From contig NZ_CP010951.1 of the NCBI RefSeq assembly GCF_001580455.1, positions 248,001-312,000 of the forward strand: a DNA stretch of 64,000 nt, in the 5' to 3' direction. Source of the stretch: Ramlibacter tataouinensis. Its GTDB lineage: Bacteria > Pseudomonadota > Gammaproteobacteria > Burkholderiales > Burkholderiaceae_C. Below the pieces are notes generated by a model. The model ran no database searches and had not been told where the DNA came from. It was given only the letters and a program-made list of their open reading frames with translations. Of the stretch, positions 44,699 through 55,583 are shown piece after piece; the first letter of the stretch is position 1, and the number at the start of each line of letters is the position of its first letter. The position numbers were made by a program, and so were the translations under genes.

Positions 44699-45742
44699 AT
44701 GGCGCTCGCCATGCCACCGACCCCCGTCTCAAGCGCTTGGACGCGGCGTGCCTTTGGCATCTGCGCCGGGCTGCTTGCGACTGGCGTTATCGGCCTGGGC
44801 GGCTGTGCCAGCTCGCCGGCCTCATCCGGCGCCGATGCCCTCCCCTCCTGGAATGACGGCCCGGCCCGGCAGGCCATCGTGAATTTCGTCAACCAGGTGA
44901 CGCGCGAAGGCCCCGGCTACGTGCCGCCGGTCGAACGCATCGCCGTGTTCGACAACGATGGCACCCTGTGGAGCGAACAGCCGCTGTACTTCCAGTTCGT
45001 CTTCATGCTGGATCAGGTGAAGGCGGCCGCGCCGCAGCACCCCGAGTGGCGCAGCCATCCCGCCTTCCAGGCGATGGCCTCCGGCGACCACGCGGCCTTG
45101 GCGGGCAACGAAAAGGCGATGCTCGAATTGGTGCTGGCCGCCAACGCCGGCATGACGGCCGAGGACTACGACAGCCGCATCCGCGCCTGGCTGGCCCAGG
45201 CGCGCCATCCCAAGACGGGCCGGCTCTACACCGACATGGTCTACCAGCCGCAACTGGAGCTGCTGGCCTACCTGCGGGCGCACGGCTTCAAGACCTACAT
45301 TGTCTCGGGCGGCACCGTCGACTTCATGCGGACCTGGAGCGAACGGGTCTACGGCATCCCGCCCGAGCAGGTGGTGGGCTCGTTCATTCCGCTCAGGTAC
45401 GAACTGAAGGACGGCAAGCCCGCGCTGGTGCGCCAACCCGGCATGGACGTCAACGACGGCCCGACCAAGCCTGTGGGCATCGCCCGCCAGATCGGCCGGC
45501 GCCCCATCCTCGCCTTCGGCAACTCGGACGGCGACCTGCAGATGCTGGAGTACACCGCCGCGGGCGCCGGACCGCGCCTGGCCCTGTTGCTGCATCACGA
45601 CGACGCGGATCGCGAATTCGCCTACGACCGGCAAAGCCATGTCGGCAAGCTCGACAAGGCCTGGGACGAGGCCCTGGCGAAACGCTGGACCGTGGTCAGC
45701 ATGAAGTCCGACTGGAAGCAGGTCTGGCCGGCCACGAAGTAG
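44699..45742 (+). CDS. HAD-family phosphatase, predicted lipoprotein
   Basis: A 347-residue exported HAD hydrolase resembling phosphoserine phosphatases. The signal region (RRAFGICAGLLATGVIGLGGC) ends in a lipobox with Cys36. HAD motif I is IAVFDNDGTLW (Asp85, Asp87), motif II IVSGGTVDF, and motif III/IV FGNSDGDLQML. An AGGAAAG ribosome site precedes ATG 44699. Predicted to be anchored to the outer membrane facing the periplasm. The substrate is unknown; small phosphomonoesters are plausible. It stands alone between LysR and the convergent barrel gene. Confidence 0.88.
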   Translation: MALAMPPTPVSSAWTRRAFGICAGLLATGVIGLGGCASSPASSGADALPSWNDGPARQAIVNFVNQVTREGPGYVPPVERIAVFDNDGTLWSEQPLYFQFVFMLDQVKAAAPQHPEWRSHPAFQAMASGDHAALAGNEKAMLELVLAANAGMTAEDYDSRIRAWLAQARHPKTGRLYTDMVYQPQLELLAYLRAHGFKTYIVSGGTVDFMRTWSERVYGIPPEQVVGSFIPLRYELKDGKPALVRQPGMDVNDGPTKPVGIARQIGRRPILAFGNSDGDLQMLEYTAAGAGPRLALLLHHDDADREFAYDRQSHVGKLDKAWDEALAKRWTVVSMKSDWKQVWPATK

Positions 45743-45769
45743 CGGCAAGCTCGCCACGCGACCTTGCGC

Positions 45770-46717
45770 TCAGAACAAGGAAAGATTCAGCGAGGCCTGC
45801 ACCCCGTTGCCCTTGGGGCGGTTGCGCGCTTCGAACTCCGGCACCCATCGCACGCTGAAGGTGCCGGGCATGTTCCACAACTTGCCGGTCCAGTTGGCGA
45901 TCGGCCCGAGGCCGATCGAGCGGCCGCGAAAGCCGTCGAGCCGGTCGGCCGTTGCCCCCTTGTCGTCGGTCACCTGCTCGATCCAGCCACCGGCCACGCC
46001 GAGCTGCCACGCCGCCGCCACCTTGGTGGTCCACAGCGCATCGAGCCGGAACAGGACGCCGCTGTGATAGTCAGTCGCGTGGTTGGGCGTGTAGAACTCG
46101 AAGGCCGCCAGGGCCGAGAACTCCGAGGCCTCGCCGAGCCTGGTGTAGCCCACGCTGGGCATGAAGGTCCAGGTGTTCTGTCCGGCATTGGCCAGCCGGT
46201 TGACGTCGTATGCACCCGTCGGGGCGTAGATCGGCAGCGACAAGGAGAAGTGTTCGGTCTTGCTGATGTGATAGCCCGCGGAAATGGGCATGAGGTACAG
46301 ATCTGACAGTTGCGTCGACGAGTCGCTCGTTCCGATGCCCGCGCGCGGCGTGGTGAGGCTGGCGCGGATGTCGGTGTACTGCAGGGGCAGTCCGATGCCG
46401 GAGGCGAAGTTCCAGCGGCCGGGACCCGTGTTCCAGACATACGTCAGGTTCGCCAGGTTATACGAGACGCGCGAGTCCATGCCGGAACTGACCGCGCCGA
46501 TGAGGGGCACCTGCTTCCCGGCCTTGAGCTCACCGTCGTAGTAGATGCTGGCCAGTGTCACAACGAACCCCGGCTCGGGCGGGACCACCCCGGCGCCCTC
46601 GGCGATCTGCTGGCCGGTGATCGGCCGGCCGCCCCCGCCTTCAGTGGCCAGCGCCAACGGGGCGAACGAGAAGGTGAGCAGCAAACTCGTCCAAGCCGAA
46701 TGCCAAGGAAACGTCAT
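45770..46717 (-). CDS. Outer-membrane beta-barrel, phenol-pathway MetA-like family
   Basis: A 315-residue outer-membrane protein of the family annotated after a meta-cleavage phenol pathway gene (SphA/COG4313-like). Signal peptide TSLLLTFSFAPLALA. Alternating beta strands (FVVTLASIYYDGEL, SYNLANLTYVWNT, FSLSLPIYAPTGAYDV) lead to a C-terminal strand ending in Phe (GVQASLNLSLF), the usual barrel signal. ATG 46717 has GAGGAG 6 bp upstream. It could form a channel for hydrophobic or aromatic compounds. A second barrel gene is divergent. Confidence 0.8.
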   Translation of the reverse strand: MTFPWHSAWTSLLLTFSFAPLALATEGGGGRPITGQQIAEGAGVVPPEPGFVVTLASIYYDGELKAGKQVPLIGAVSSGMDSRVSYNLANLTYVWNTGPGRWNFASGIGLPLQYTDIRASLTTPRAGIGTSDSSTQLSDLYLMPISAGYHISKTEHFSLSLPIYAPTGAYDVNRLANAGQNTWTFMPSVGYTRLGEASEFSALAAFEFYTPNHATDYHSGVLFRLDALWTTKVAAAWQLGVAGGWIEQVTDDKGATADRLDGFRGRSIGLGPIANWTGKLWNMPGTFSVRWVPEFEARNRPKGNGVQASLNLSLF

Positions 46718-46874
46718 GCAGGGCTCCTCACACCAGAGTTCGCGCCAAGCTAGGCCTGTGCCGGGGGAAGTTCCATGGGACCTTGGTCTCATGGGCAGCT
46801 CGTCAGGTGATGCCCCAAGGCCCAATGGCGAGGGCGACTGCCAAGTCCTACATTGCGGCCAGCCCCACCGACAC

Positions 46875-47663
46875 ATGTCCCGCACGCTTCACCCCATGTT
46901 CGTTGCGGCGCTCTTTGCCGCGACCGGCGACGTCCTGCAGGCGCAACCCACGGCGGAGGACATGAATAAGTCCAACAATCCGCTCACGCCCAGCATCGGC
47001 CTGAACCTGCAGGACCAGTACGTGGGCCGCAGCTATGGCCTGGACGACAAGGACAGCAATGCGCTGCTGCTGCGCGGGACGGTACCGCACAAGCTGTTCG
47101 GCCTTCCGCAGATCCTGCGCGCCACGATGCCGGTGGTCACGACGGCGGACCTCCCGCCCGCAGGCCGCCACACCGGCGCCGGCGACCTCAACCTGTTCGA
47201 CCTGTTCCTCTTCAAGCAGGGGCACGTCGAGCTGGGCCTGGGACCACAGCTCACCCTCCCCACCGCCAGCCGTGACGAGATGGGGACAGGCAAGTGGCAG
47301 GCCGGCCTGGCAGGCGTCGTCATCGCGCCGCAGCCGTGGGGCATGACCGGCGGCCTCGTGACCTGGCAGCATTCGTTCGCGGGCGACGATGACCGTCCGA
47401 CCACCAACTCGCTGCAGGTGCAGCCCTTCTTCATCTACAACCTGCCGCAGGGCCTTTACCTGCGCAGCACGGCCACGATGAGCTTCAACCTGCGCAATGG
47501 CGACTACGCCGTTCCGCTCGGCCTGGGCGCCGGCAAGGTCTGGAAGAGCGGCAACACCACCCTGAACCTGTTCGCCGAGCCGCAGTGGACGGTGGCGCAC
47601 GAAGGCGACGGGCAGCCGAAGTTCCAGCTGTTCTTCGGCTTGAACCTGCAGTTCCCGCTGTAG
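46875..47663 (+). CDS. Putative outer-membrane beta-barrel protein
   Basis: A 262-residue exported protein. Signal-like N-terminus TLHPMFVAALFAATGDVLQAQ; the body (NPLTPSIGLNLQDQYVG, GDLNLFDLFLFKQG, VELGLGPQLTLPTASRDEMG, PQLFFGLNL-like C-terminal strand ending FPL) has the amphipathic strand pattern of a barrel. I do not know the exact family; relatives are often annotated as neuromedin-U-like or transporter. It is divergent from the MetA-like barrel by 157 bp. ATG 46896 is an alternative start. Confidence 0.7.
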   Translation: MSRTLHPMFVAALFAATGDVLQAQPTAEDMNKSNNPLTPSIGLNLQDQYVGRSYGLDDKDSNALLLRGTVPHKLFGLPQILRATMPVVTTADLPPAGRHTGAGDLNLFDLFLFKQGHVELGLGPQLTLPTASRDEMGTGKWQAGLAGVVIAPQPWGMTGGLVTWQHSFAGDDDRPTTNSLQVQPFFIYNLPQGLYLRSTATMSFNLRNGDYAVPLGLGAGKVWKSGNTTLNLFAEPQWTVAHEGDGQPKFQLFFGLNLQFPL

Positions 47664-47717
47664 CTCGCGGAGGGGGCGGCTGACGCCTGCGTACGATCCG
47701 CACCCGCACCCGCACCA

Positions 47718-47752
47718 AGGAAAAAGCCGCGTGGCCCTGGGGCCACGCGGCT
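47718..47752 (-). terminator. Intrinsic terminator of the glycerol ABC operon
   Basis: A perfect 12-bp stem AGCCGCGTGGCC/GGCCACGCGGCT with a 4-base loop, followed on the minus strand by TTTTCCTTGG. It lies 17 bp beyond the receptor stop. Confidence 0.9.
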
Positions 47753-47768
47753 CGAACCTGCTACAGAC

Positions 47769-49499
47769 TCAGCGGACCTTCCCGTCCTTCCACGCCTGCA
47801 GCAGCTTTTCGTAGGCGATGGTCTCGCCCTTCGGCTTCTCGTTTGCCAGCTTCGCCCAGGGCGCACCCTTGTCGCTCAGCCACTTGGCGGGGTCGCCCTT
47901 GGGATTGAGCTTGGGCGGGCACTTGGCCATGCCGGCGCGCTCCAGGCGGGCCATCACCTGGTCCATCTCGTCGGCCAGCGTGTCCATCGCCGCCTGCGGT
48001 GTCTTCTCACCGGTCACGGCCTGTGCCACGTTCTTCCACCACAACTGCGCGAGCTTCGGGTAATCCGGCACGTTGGTGCCGGTGGGCGTCCACGCGACCC
48101 GAGCCGGGCTGCGGTAGAACTCGATCAGCCCGCCGTACTTGGCCGCATTCTTGGTGAAGTAGTCATGCTGGATGTCGCTCTCGCGGATGAAGGTCAGGCC
48201 GACGATCGACTTCTTGGTCGACACCGTCTTCGAGGTGATGAACTGCGCATACAGCCAGGCGGCCGCCGTCCGGTCTGCGTCATGGTTGGCGAAGAAGGTC
48301 CAGGAGCCGACGTCTTGGTAGCCGTTCTGCATGCCCTGCTTCCAGTACGGCCCGTTGGGCCCGGGCGCCATGCGCCACTTGGGCGTCCCGTCGGCATTGA
48401 CCACAGGCAGGCCGGCCTTGGTCATGTCGGCAGTGAAGGCCGTGTACCAGAAGATCTGCTGCGCGATCTGGCCTTGCGCCGGCACCGGTCCGGCCTCGCC
48501 GAAGGTCATGCCGGTGGCCTCCTTGGGCGAGTACTTCTTCATCCAGTCGACATACTTGGTCAGCGCGTACACCGCCGCCGGCGAGTTGGTGGCTCCCCCG
48601 CGCGAGACCGATGCGCCCAGCGGCGTGCAGCCGTCGGGCGAGGTGCGGATGCCCCACTCGTCGACCGGCTTGCCGTTCGGGATGCCGATGTCGGCGGTGC
48701 CCGCCATCGACAGCCACGCGTCGGTGAAGCGCCAGCCGAGCGACGGGTCCTTCTTGCCGTAGTCCATGTGCCCGTAGATCGGCTTGCCGTCGATCGTCTT
48801 GACGTCATTGGTGAAGAAGTCGGCGATGTCCTCGTAGGCGCTCCAGTTCAGCGGCACGCCCAGGTCATAGCCGTACTTGGCCTTGAACTTGTCCTTGAGG
48901 TCCTGGCGCGCGAACAGGTCGGCGCGGAACCAGTACAGATTGGCGAACTGCTGGTCCGGCAGCTGGTACAGCTTCTTGTCCGGCGCGGTCGTGAAGCTGG
49001 TGCCGATGAAGTCCTTGATGTCGAGGCCCGGATTGGTCCACTCCTTGCCCTTGCCCGCCATGTAATCGGTCAGGTTCATGATCTTGCCGTAGCGGTAGTG
49101 CGTGCCGATCAGGTCGCTGTCGGAGATCCAGCCGTCGTAGATCGACTTGCCGGACTGCATCGAGGTCTGCAGCTTTTCGACCACGTCGCCTTCCTGGATC
49201 AGGTCGTGCTTGACCCTGATGCCGGTGATCTCCTCGAAGGCCTTGGCCAGCGTCTTCGATTCGTACTCGTGCGTCGTGATCGTCTCGGAGACCACCGAGA
49301 CCTCCTTCACGCCCTTGGCCTGCAGCTTCCTGGCCGTGTCGATGAACCACTTCATCTCGGCCAGCTGCTGATCCTTGTTCAGCGAGGACGGCTGGAATTC
49401 GCTGTCCACCCACTTCCTGGCCGCGGCCTCGTCAGCCCAGGCCTGGCTGCCGACCGCTAGCGCGGCGGCGATTGCAAGCGCGGTGTATTTGATCTTCAT
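47769..49499 (-). CDS. glpV: Glycerol ABC transporter substrate-binding protein (GlpV-like)
   Basis: A 576-residue periplasmic binding protein, longer than most cluster-B sugar receptors and matching rhizobial GlpV. Signal peptide YTALAIAAALAVGSQAWA; an extra N-terminal helical segment (EAAARKWVDSEFQPSSL) precedes the binding fold (VSVVSETITTHEYESKTLAK). C-terminal part MDTLADEMDQVMARLERAG. Last gene of the six-gene operon and followed by a strong terminator. Glycerol is inferred from the family gene order, with two ATPases, two permeases and DUF2160. Confidence 0.92.
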   Translation of the reverse strand: MKIKYTALAIAAALAVGSQAWADEAAARKWVDSEFQPSSLNKDQQLAEMKWFIDTARKLQAKGVKEVSVVSETITTHEYESKTLAKAFEEITGIRVKHDLIQEGDVVEKLQTSMQSGKSIYDGWISDSDLIGTHYRYGKIMNLTDYMAGKGKEWTNPGLDIKDFIGTSFTTAPDKKLYQLPDQQFANLYWFRADLFARQDLKDKFKAKYGYDLGVPLNWSAYEDIADFFTNDVKTIDGKPIYGHMDYGKKDPSLGWRFTDAWLSMAGTADIGIPNGKPVDEWGIRTSPDGCTPLGASVSRGGATNSPAAVYALTKYVDWMKKYSPKEATGMTFGEAGPVPAQGQIAQQIFWYTAFTADMTKAGLPVVNADGTPKWRMAPGPNGPYWKQGMQNGYQDVGSWTFFANHDADRTAAAWLYAQFITSKTVSTKKSIVGLTFIRESDIQHDYFTKNAAKYGGLIEFYRSPARVAWTPTGTNVPDYPKLAQLWWKNVAQAVTGEKTPQAAMDTLADEMDQVMARLERAGMAKCPPKLNPKGDPAKWLSDKGAPWAKLANEKPKGETIAYEKLLQAWKDGKVR

Positions 49500-49542
49500 A
49501 TCTTCTCCTTGATGCTCGCTTGGTGGTTGAAATGGAAACGAA

Positions 49543-49851
49543 CTAGCCGCGGCGCATGATCAGCGCCAGGACGGCCATGGACACCACGAAACTGATCCAG
49601 ATGCTGGGTTCCTGCTCCAGTCCGAACCATGTGGTGAACTTGCCTGCCAACCCAATGAAGGCCAGGTTGATGTAGCCCGCGGTGAGCAGGCCGATGAAAA
49701 GCCGGTCGCCCCGGGTGGTGGCGATCGGCAGGAACCCCTTGGTCATCGTGGTGGGAGACTTGAATTCCCACACGGTCATGCCCACCAGCATCAGCACGAC
49801 GCAGGTGAAGAAGACTGCCACCGGCGTGGTCCAGACCATCCAGTCGAACAT
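49543..49851 (-). CDS. glpU: DUF2160 membrane protein (GlpU-like)
   Basis: A 102-residue protein with three transmembrane helices: WTTPVAVFFTCVVLMLVGM, LFIGLLTAGYINLAFIGL and IWISFVVSMAVLALIM. Members occur between the permease and binding-protein genes of glycerol importers, as here. The role is unknown but presumably assists the transporter. The 93-bp gap to the upstream permease is filled with a palindromic repeat element, unlike the tight spacing elsewhere in the operon. Confidence 0.88.
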   Translation of the reverse strand: MFDWMVWTTPVAVFFTCVVLMLVGMTVWEFKSPTTMTKGFLPIATTRGDRLFIGLLTAGYINLAFIGLAGKFTTWFGLEQEPSIWISFVVSMAVLALIMRRG

Positions 49852-49860
49852 GTCAGCCTC

Positions 49861-49935
49861 CGCCGAGCCGCCTCAAGGAGGCTGAGGCCCCCATGGGGGG
49901 CAGTGAGTACACGCAGTGACGAGCGTGGGGGCGCA
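49861..49935. repeat. REP-like palindromic element inside the operon
   Basis: Two palindromes, GCCTC-AAG-GAGGC (49870-49882) and CCCCCATGGGGG (49888-49899), followed by a tail ending GAGCGTGGGGGC. I recognise this composition from dispersed intergenic repeats of Comamonadaceae. Only one copy is seen here, so the assignment is from memory. Confidence 0.55.
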
Positions 49936-49944
49936 CAATTTCTC

Positions 49945-50831
49945 CTAGACGCGGCCCATCGCGAAGCCTTTGGCGATGTAGTTGCGAACGAACCAGATCA
50001 CGATGGCGCCGGGCACGATGGTGAGCACGCCGGCCGCGGCCAGCGTCGCCCAGTCCATGCCGGCGGCCGAGACGGTGCGGGTCATGGTGGCCACGATGGG
50101 CTTGGCGTTGACGCTGGTCAGCGTGCGCGCCAGCAGCAGTTCCACCCAGCTGAACATGAAACAGAAGAACGCGGCCACGCCCACGCCGGCCTTGATCAGC
50201 GGCAGGAAGATCGTCACGAAGAAGCGCGGGAACGAGTAGCCGTCGATGTAGGCCGTCTCGTCGATCTCGCGCGGAATACCGCTCATGAAGCCTTCAAGGA
50301 TCCACACGGCCAGCGGCACGTTGAACAACAGGTGCGCCAGCGCCACCGCAATGTGCGTGTCCATCAGCCCCACGGTGGTGTAGAGCTGGAAAAAGGGCAG
50401 CAGGAACACCGCCGGCGGCGTCATGCGGTTGGTGAGCAGCCAGAAGAACACATGCTTGTCGCCCAGGAAGCTGTAGCGCGAGAACGCATAGGCCGCGGGC
50501 AGGGCCACCGTGAGCGAGATCACGGTATTGATCGCCACGTAGATCAGGCTGTTGATGTAGCCGGAGTACCAGGACGCATCGGTGAAGATGTTCCTGTAGT
50601 TCTGCCAGGTGAACTCCTGCGGGATCATCGAGAAACTGGAAAGGATCTCGTTGTTGGTCTTGAAGCTCATGTTGACCATCCAGTAGATGGGCAGGAGCGC
50701 CAGCACGATGTAGACGACGAGGAACAGCGATCTCACCCGGAACCGCGGCGCGGCGCCGGAACCTGGCTGGCGTGCAGCCCGCGGCGGGGCCGAGGAAGCC
50801 GGCGCATGGGCATCGAAAGCGGTGCGCGCGT

Positions 50832-50835
<4 letters not shown>
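49945..50835 (-). CDS. glpQ: Glycerol ABC transporter permease 2 (GlpQ-like)
   Basis: A 296-residue MalG-type permease. A variable Ala/Pro-rich N-terminus (1-32) leads to TM1 (RSLFLVVYIVLALLPIYWMV) and about six helices. The EAA loop is EIDETAYIDGYSFPRFFVTI. It starts with GTG inside the stop of the upstream permease (GTGA), so the two are translated together. Energised by the GlpS/GlpT ATPase pair. Confidence 0.92.
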
Positions 50836-51725
<890 letters not shown>

Positions 51726-51738
51726 GAAGCGGGCCCGC

Positions 51739-52815
<1,077 letters not shown>

Positions 52816-52842
52816 GGTTTCAGCCTTCGCGGCGCAGCGGGT

Positions 52843-53922
52843 TCATGAAGTCTTCGCCCCACTTCCATCTGGCGCCACCAGCAGCGCGCCGGCCGAATCG
52901 AATACATAGACCTGTTCCGGATGAAGGTACAGCGTGATCGAAGCGCCCAGGGCGAAGTAGTGCACGCCGGTCAGTTGCGCCACCACTTCACCCACGGCCG
53001 TCTCCACGTGCACGAAGGTGTCGGAGCCGGAAATCTCGGCCAGTTCCACCGTGCCCGGCAGGGCCACATCGCCGTCGTGCCGTTCCACCCGCAAGGAACC
53101 GGCGCGCACCCCGATGGTCAGGGACTTGGACGCGGCGGCCGGCAGCGGGATCGACAGCGCGGGCCCGGAGAGCAGCTTCACCCCCAGGCTGGCGGCCTCG
53201 GCGGAAATCAGGTTCATCGGCGGGTCGCTGAAGGCGCGCGCCACGCGCAGCGACCGGGGTGCATGGAACACCTGCGCCGTGGGCCCGTATTGCAGCAGTT
53301 CACCGGCATCGAGCACCGCGGTATAGCCGCCCAGCAGCAAGGCCTCGCCCGGCTCGGTGGTGGCATAGATCACGGTGGAATCGCCGGCCGCAAAGAGCAG
53401 GCTCAGTTCGTCGCGGAGTTCTTCTCGCAGCTTGTAGTCCAGGTTGACCAGCGGCTCGTCCAGCAGCATCAGCGGCGCCTGCTTGGCCAGTGCACGGGCC
53501 AGCGCCACCCGCTGCTGCTGCCCGCCCGAGAGCTCCGCGGGCAGCCGGTCCAGGACCGATTCGATGTGCAGGCGCTGCGCCAGCTCGCGCACACGCTGTT
53601 CGATGTTGCTCTCGCCGCGCAGCTTCATCGGTGAGGCGATGTTGTCCGCCACCTTGAGCGAGGGGTAGTTGATGAATTGCTGGTAGACCATGGCCACGTT
53701 GCGCTCGCGCACCGGCATGCCGGTCACGTCGCGGCCGTCCACCTGCACCCGGCCGCGGCTGGGTGCGTCCAGCCCCGCCATGATTCGCATCAGGCTGGTC
53801 TTGCCGGCCTGCGTGGCACCGAGCAGCACGGTGACCGCGCGGGACCGGGGCGCCAAGCTCATTTCATAGAGCCAGTCCTCGGCGCCAACCTTCTTGCTGA
53901 TTCCATCCAAGGCCAGCTGCAT
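52843..53922 (-). CDS. glpS: Glycerol ABC transporter ATPase (GlpS-like), H-loop lost
   Basis: A 359-residue ATPase, first gene of the operon. Walker A GATQAGKT (35-42), signature LSGGQ (131-135) and Walker B LMLLDE (151-156) are intact, but the switch His is Thr189 in YATTEPGEA. A C-terminal TOBE-like domain follows. ATG 53922 gives the family start MQLALDGISK; an upstream in-frame extension is not conserved-looking. Together with GlpT it forms an asymmetric pair with one full and one degenerate ATP site. Confidence 0.92.
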   Translation of the reverse strand: MQLALDGISKKVGAEDWLYEMSLAPRSRAVTVLLGATQAGKTSLMRIMAGLDAPSRGRVQVDGRDVTGMPVRERNVAMVYQQFINYPSLKVADNIASPMKLRGESNIEQRVRELAQRLHIESVLDRLPAELSGGQQQRVALARALAKQAPLMLLDEPLVNLDYKLREELRDELSLLFAAGDSTVIYATTEPGEALLLGGYTAVLDAGELLQYGPTAQVFHAPRSLRVARAFSDPPMNLISAEAASLGVKLLSGPALSIPLPAAASKSLTIGVRAGSLRVERHDGDVALPGTVELAEISGSDTFVHVETAVGEVVAQLTGVHYFALGASITLYLHPEQVYVFDSAGALLVAPDGSGAKTS

Positions 53923-54283
53923 CACGCAACCTTTCCCGTTTGGCTTTCCTTGTTCGCCATCCAGCCCGTGCTTCGAGTGGAGTGCACCCACCAGGCCTGC
54001 CTGCTCGCCGATTAGACGAGAACCTGTGCGGCACCAACATAGTTTGAAACTCTCGTCACCGCTGTAACGTTCACTCCACGGATGAGGGCTCACCCGATCC
54101 CGGTGTCTCCATGGCGACAGGGATCGGCATGTCGGTGCATCCCCGAGCGGAACACCGCACGGACCGGGAGCCAGGCGGCGCCGGGGTGGGCTTCCCAGCT
54201 CTTCCAGTCAGGCCTACAGCCCGCGAAGTGCCAGAATCTGAACGGCCCTGTCTGAACGACGCTGCCCAACTCGAGGAACTCCG
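53923..54283. other. Divergent intergenic region glpS / oxygenase
   Basis: No gene seen in these 361 bp. It must hold the promoters of the glycerol operon and of the dioxygenase. The only structure found is a long-range inverted repeat GTGGAGTG (53977-53984) and CACTCCAC (54072-54079). No GlpR-type palindrome is convincing. Confidence 0.4.
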
Positions 54284-55573
54284 ATGAACCTCACTCCCCT
54301 CGTCGAGCCTGATCGCGTTCACAAGAGTGTCTATACGAATCCCGCCATCTTCGATGTCGAGATGGAGAAGATCTGGGAGAAGGTCTGGGTCTACTGCGGC
54401 CATGAATCGCAAGTCCCTGCGCCGGGCGACTACCACGCGGTCACCATCGGCCGCCAGCCGATGATCATGGTGCGCCAGGCCGATGGCAGCGTCGGGGTGC
54501 TGTACAACCGCTGTCCGCACCGTGGTGTGCAGCTGGTTGGCAACCTCAAGGGTCATGCCGGCAACAGCTTCGTGTGCTCGTACCACGCATGGAGCTTCTT
54601 CCTCGACGGCAGCGTGCGCGCGATACCGCTCGCCAAAGGCTACGAGGGAACGCGCATGACGAAAGAAAATCCGGACTGCAACGTCAAGCGCGCGGCCCGG
54701 GTCGACAGCTACCGCGGCTTCGTGTTCGCCAGCCTCGCCCATGACGGGCCGTCGCTGAGCGAGTTCCTCGGCGAAGCGCGCGTCGCGTTCGACGACATGT
54801 GCGATCGCTCGCCGGTCGGCGAAGTCGAGGTCGTGCCCATCTGCCACCGCGTGGTGCAGCACTCGAACTGGAAGTTCTTCATGGAGAACCAGCTCGATGC
54901 CTTGCACCCGTCGGTGACGCACCAATCGACCGGGATTGCCGCGGGTCGTGTCGAGAAGCGTTTGAAGGCCGAACGCGGCGCGGCGCCGCTTTACTACCAC
55001 TACCTGTCCGCCTTCGCCTCCAGCTTCGAGCTGTGGGATAGCGTGCAGACGATCAACTTCCCGCGCGGCCACGGCATCCTCAAGGCCTACATGGGGCTGC
55101 GCCCGCAGGACCCGGACACGCTGGAGTACGAAGCGCTGCTCAAGCAAGCGTATGGCGAGCAGAAGACGGAGGAGTATCTCTCGCGCAGCATCCACCACGT
55201 GCTCGTGTACCCCTACCTGTCGGTGCAATCGCCGCTGCAGCAGCTGCGCTGCCTGCGGCCGATTTCGGCCGACAAGACGCTCTCCGAAATCTGGCATTTC
55301 CGCCTCAAGGGCGCGCCCGAGGCGATCTACCGGCGCAGCCTCTGGTACTACAACCTCGTGAACTCACCGGCGACCATGATCAATGCCGACGACCTGGAAA
55401 ACTGGACCAAGGGCCAGTGGGGCCTGGCCTCGAACGGTGGCGACTGGGTGAGCTTTCATCGCTATGCCGGCGACGACCGGGTGGAGAACGGCGTCACCTA
55501 TTCGAACCACGGCACGTCCGAGGCGGTCATGCGCAACCAATTTCGCGCGTGGACCGAATACGTGAGCGCATGA
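54284..55573 (+). CDS. Aromatic ring-hydroxylating oxygenase, alpha subunit
   Basis: A 429-residue Rieske non-heme iron oxygenase large subunit. Rieske ligands are Cys77-Pro-His79 and Cys98-Ser-Tyr-His101. The mononuclear iron site has Asp205, His208 and His213 in ENQLDALHPSVTH, with the third ligand probably Asp369 or Asp370 in INADDLENW. It should dihydroxylate an aromatic acid or hydrocarbon in the cytosol. The beta subunit follows 10 bp later; no ferredoxin or reductase gene is near. The substrate is unknown. Confidence 0.92.
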   Translation: MNLTPLVEPDRVHKSVYTNPAIFDVEMEKIWEKVWVYCGHESQVPAPGDYHAVTIGRQPMIMVRQADGSVGVLYNRCPHRGVQLVGNLKGHAGNSFVCSYHAWSFFLDGSVRAIPLAKGYEGTRMTKENPDCNVKRAARVDSYRGFVFASLAHDGPSLSEFLGEARVAFDDMCDRSPVGEVEVVPICHRVVQHSNWKFFMENQLDALHPSVTHQSTGIAAGRVEKRLKAERGAAPLYYHYLSAFASSFELWDSVQTINFPRGHGILKAYMGLRPQDPDTLEYEALLKQAYGEQKTEEYLSRSIHHVLVYPYLSVQSPLQQLRCLRPISADKTLSEIWHFRLKGAPEAIYRRSLWYYNLVNSPATMINADDLENWTKGQWGLASNGGDWVSFHRYAGDDRVENGVTYSNHGTSEAVMRNQFRAWTEYVSA

Positions 55574-55583
55574 GGAGGAGGCG

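Noticed and set aside
53977..54079. GTGGAGTG / CACTCCAC as a glycerol operator
   Set aside because: Arms are 88 bp apart and match no known glycerol-regulator motif; chance is likely.
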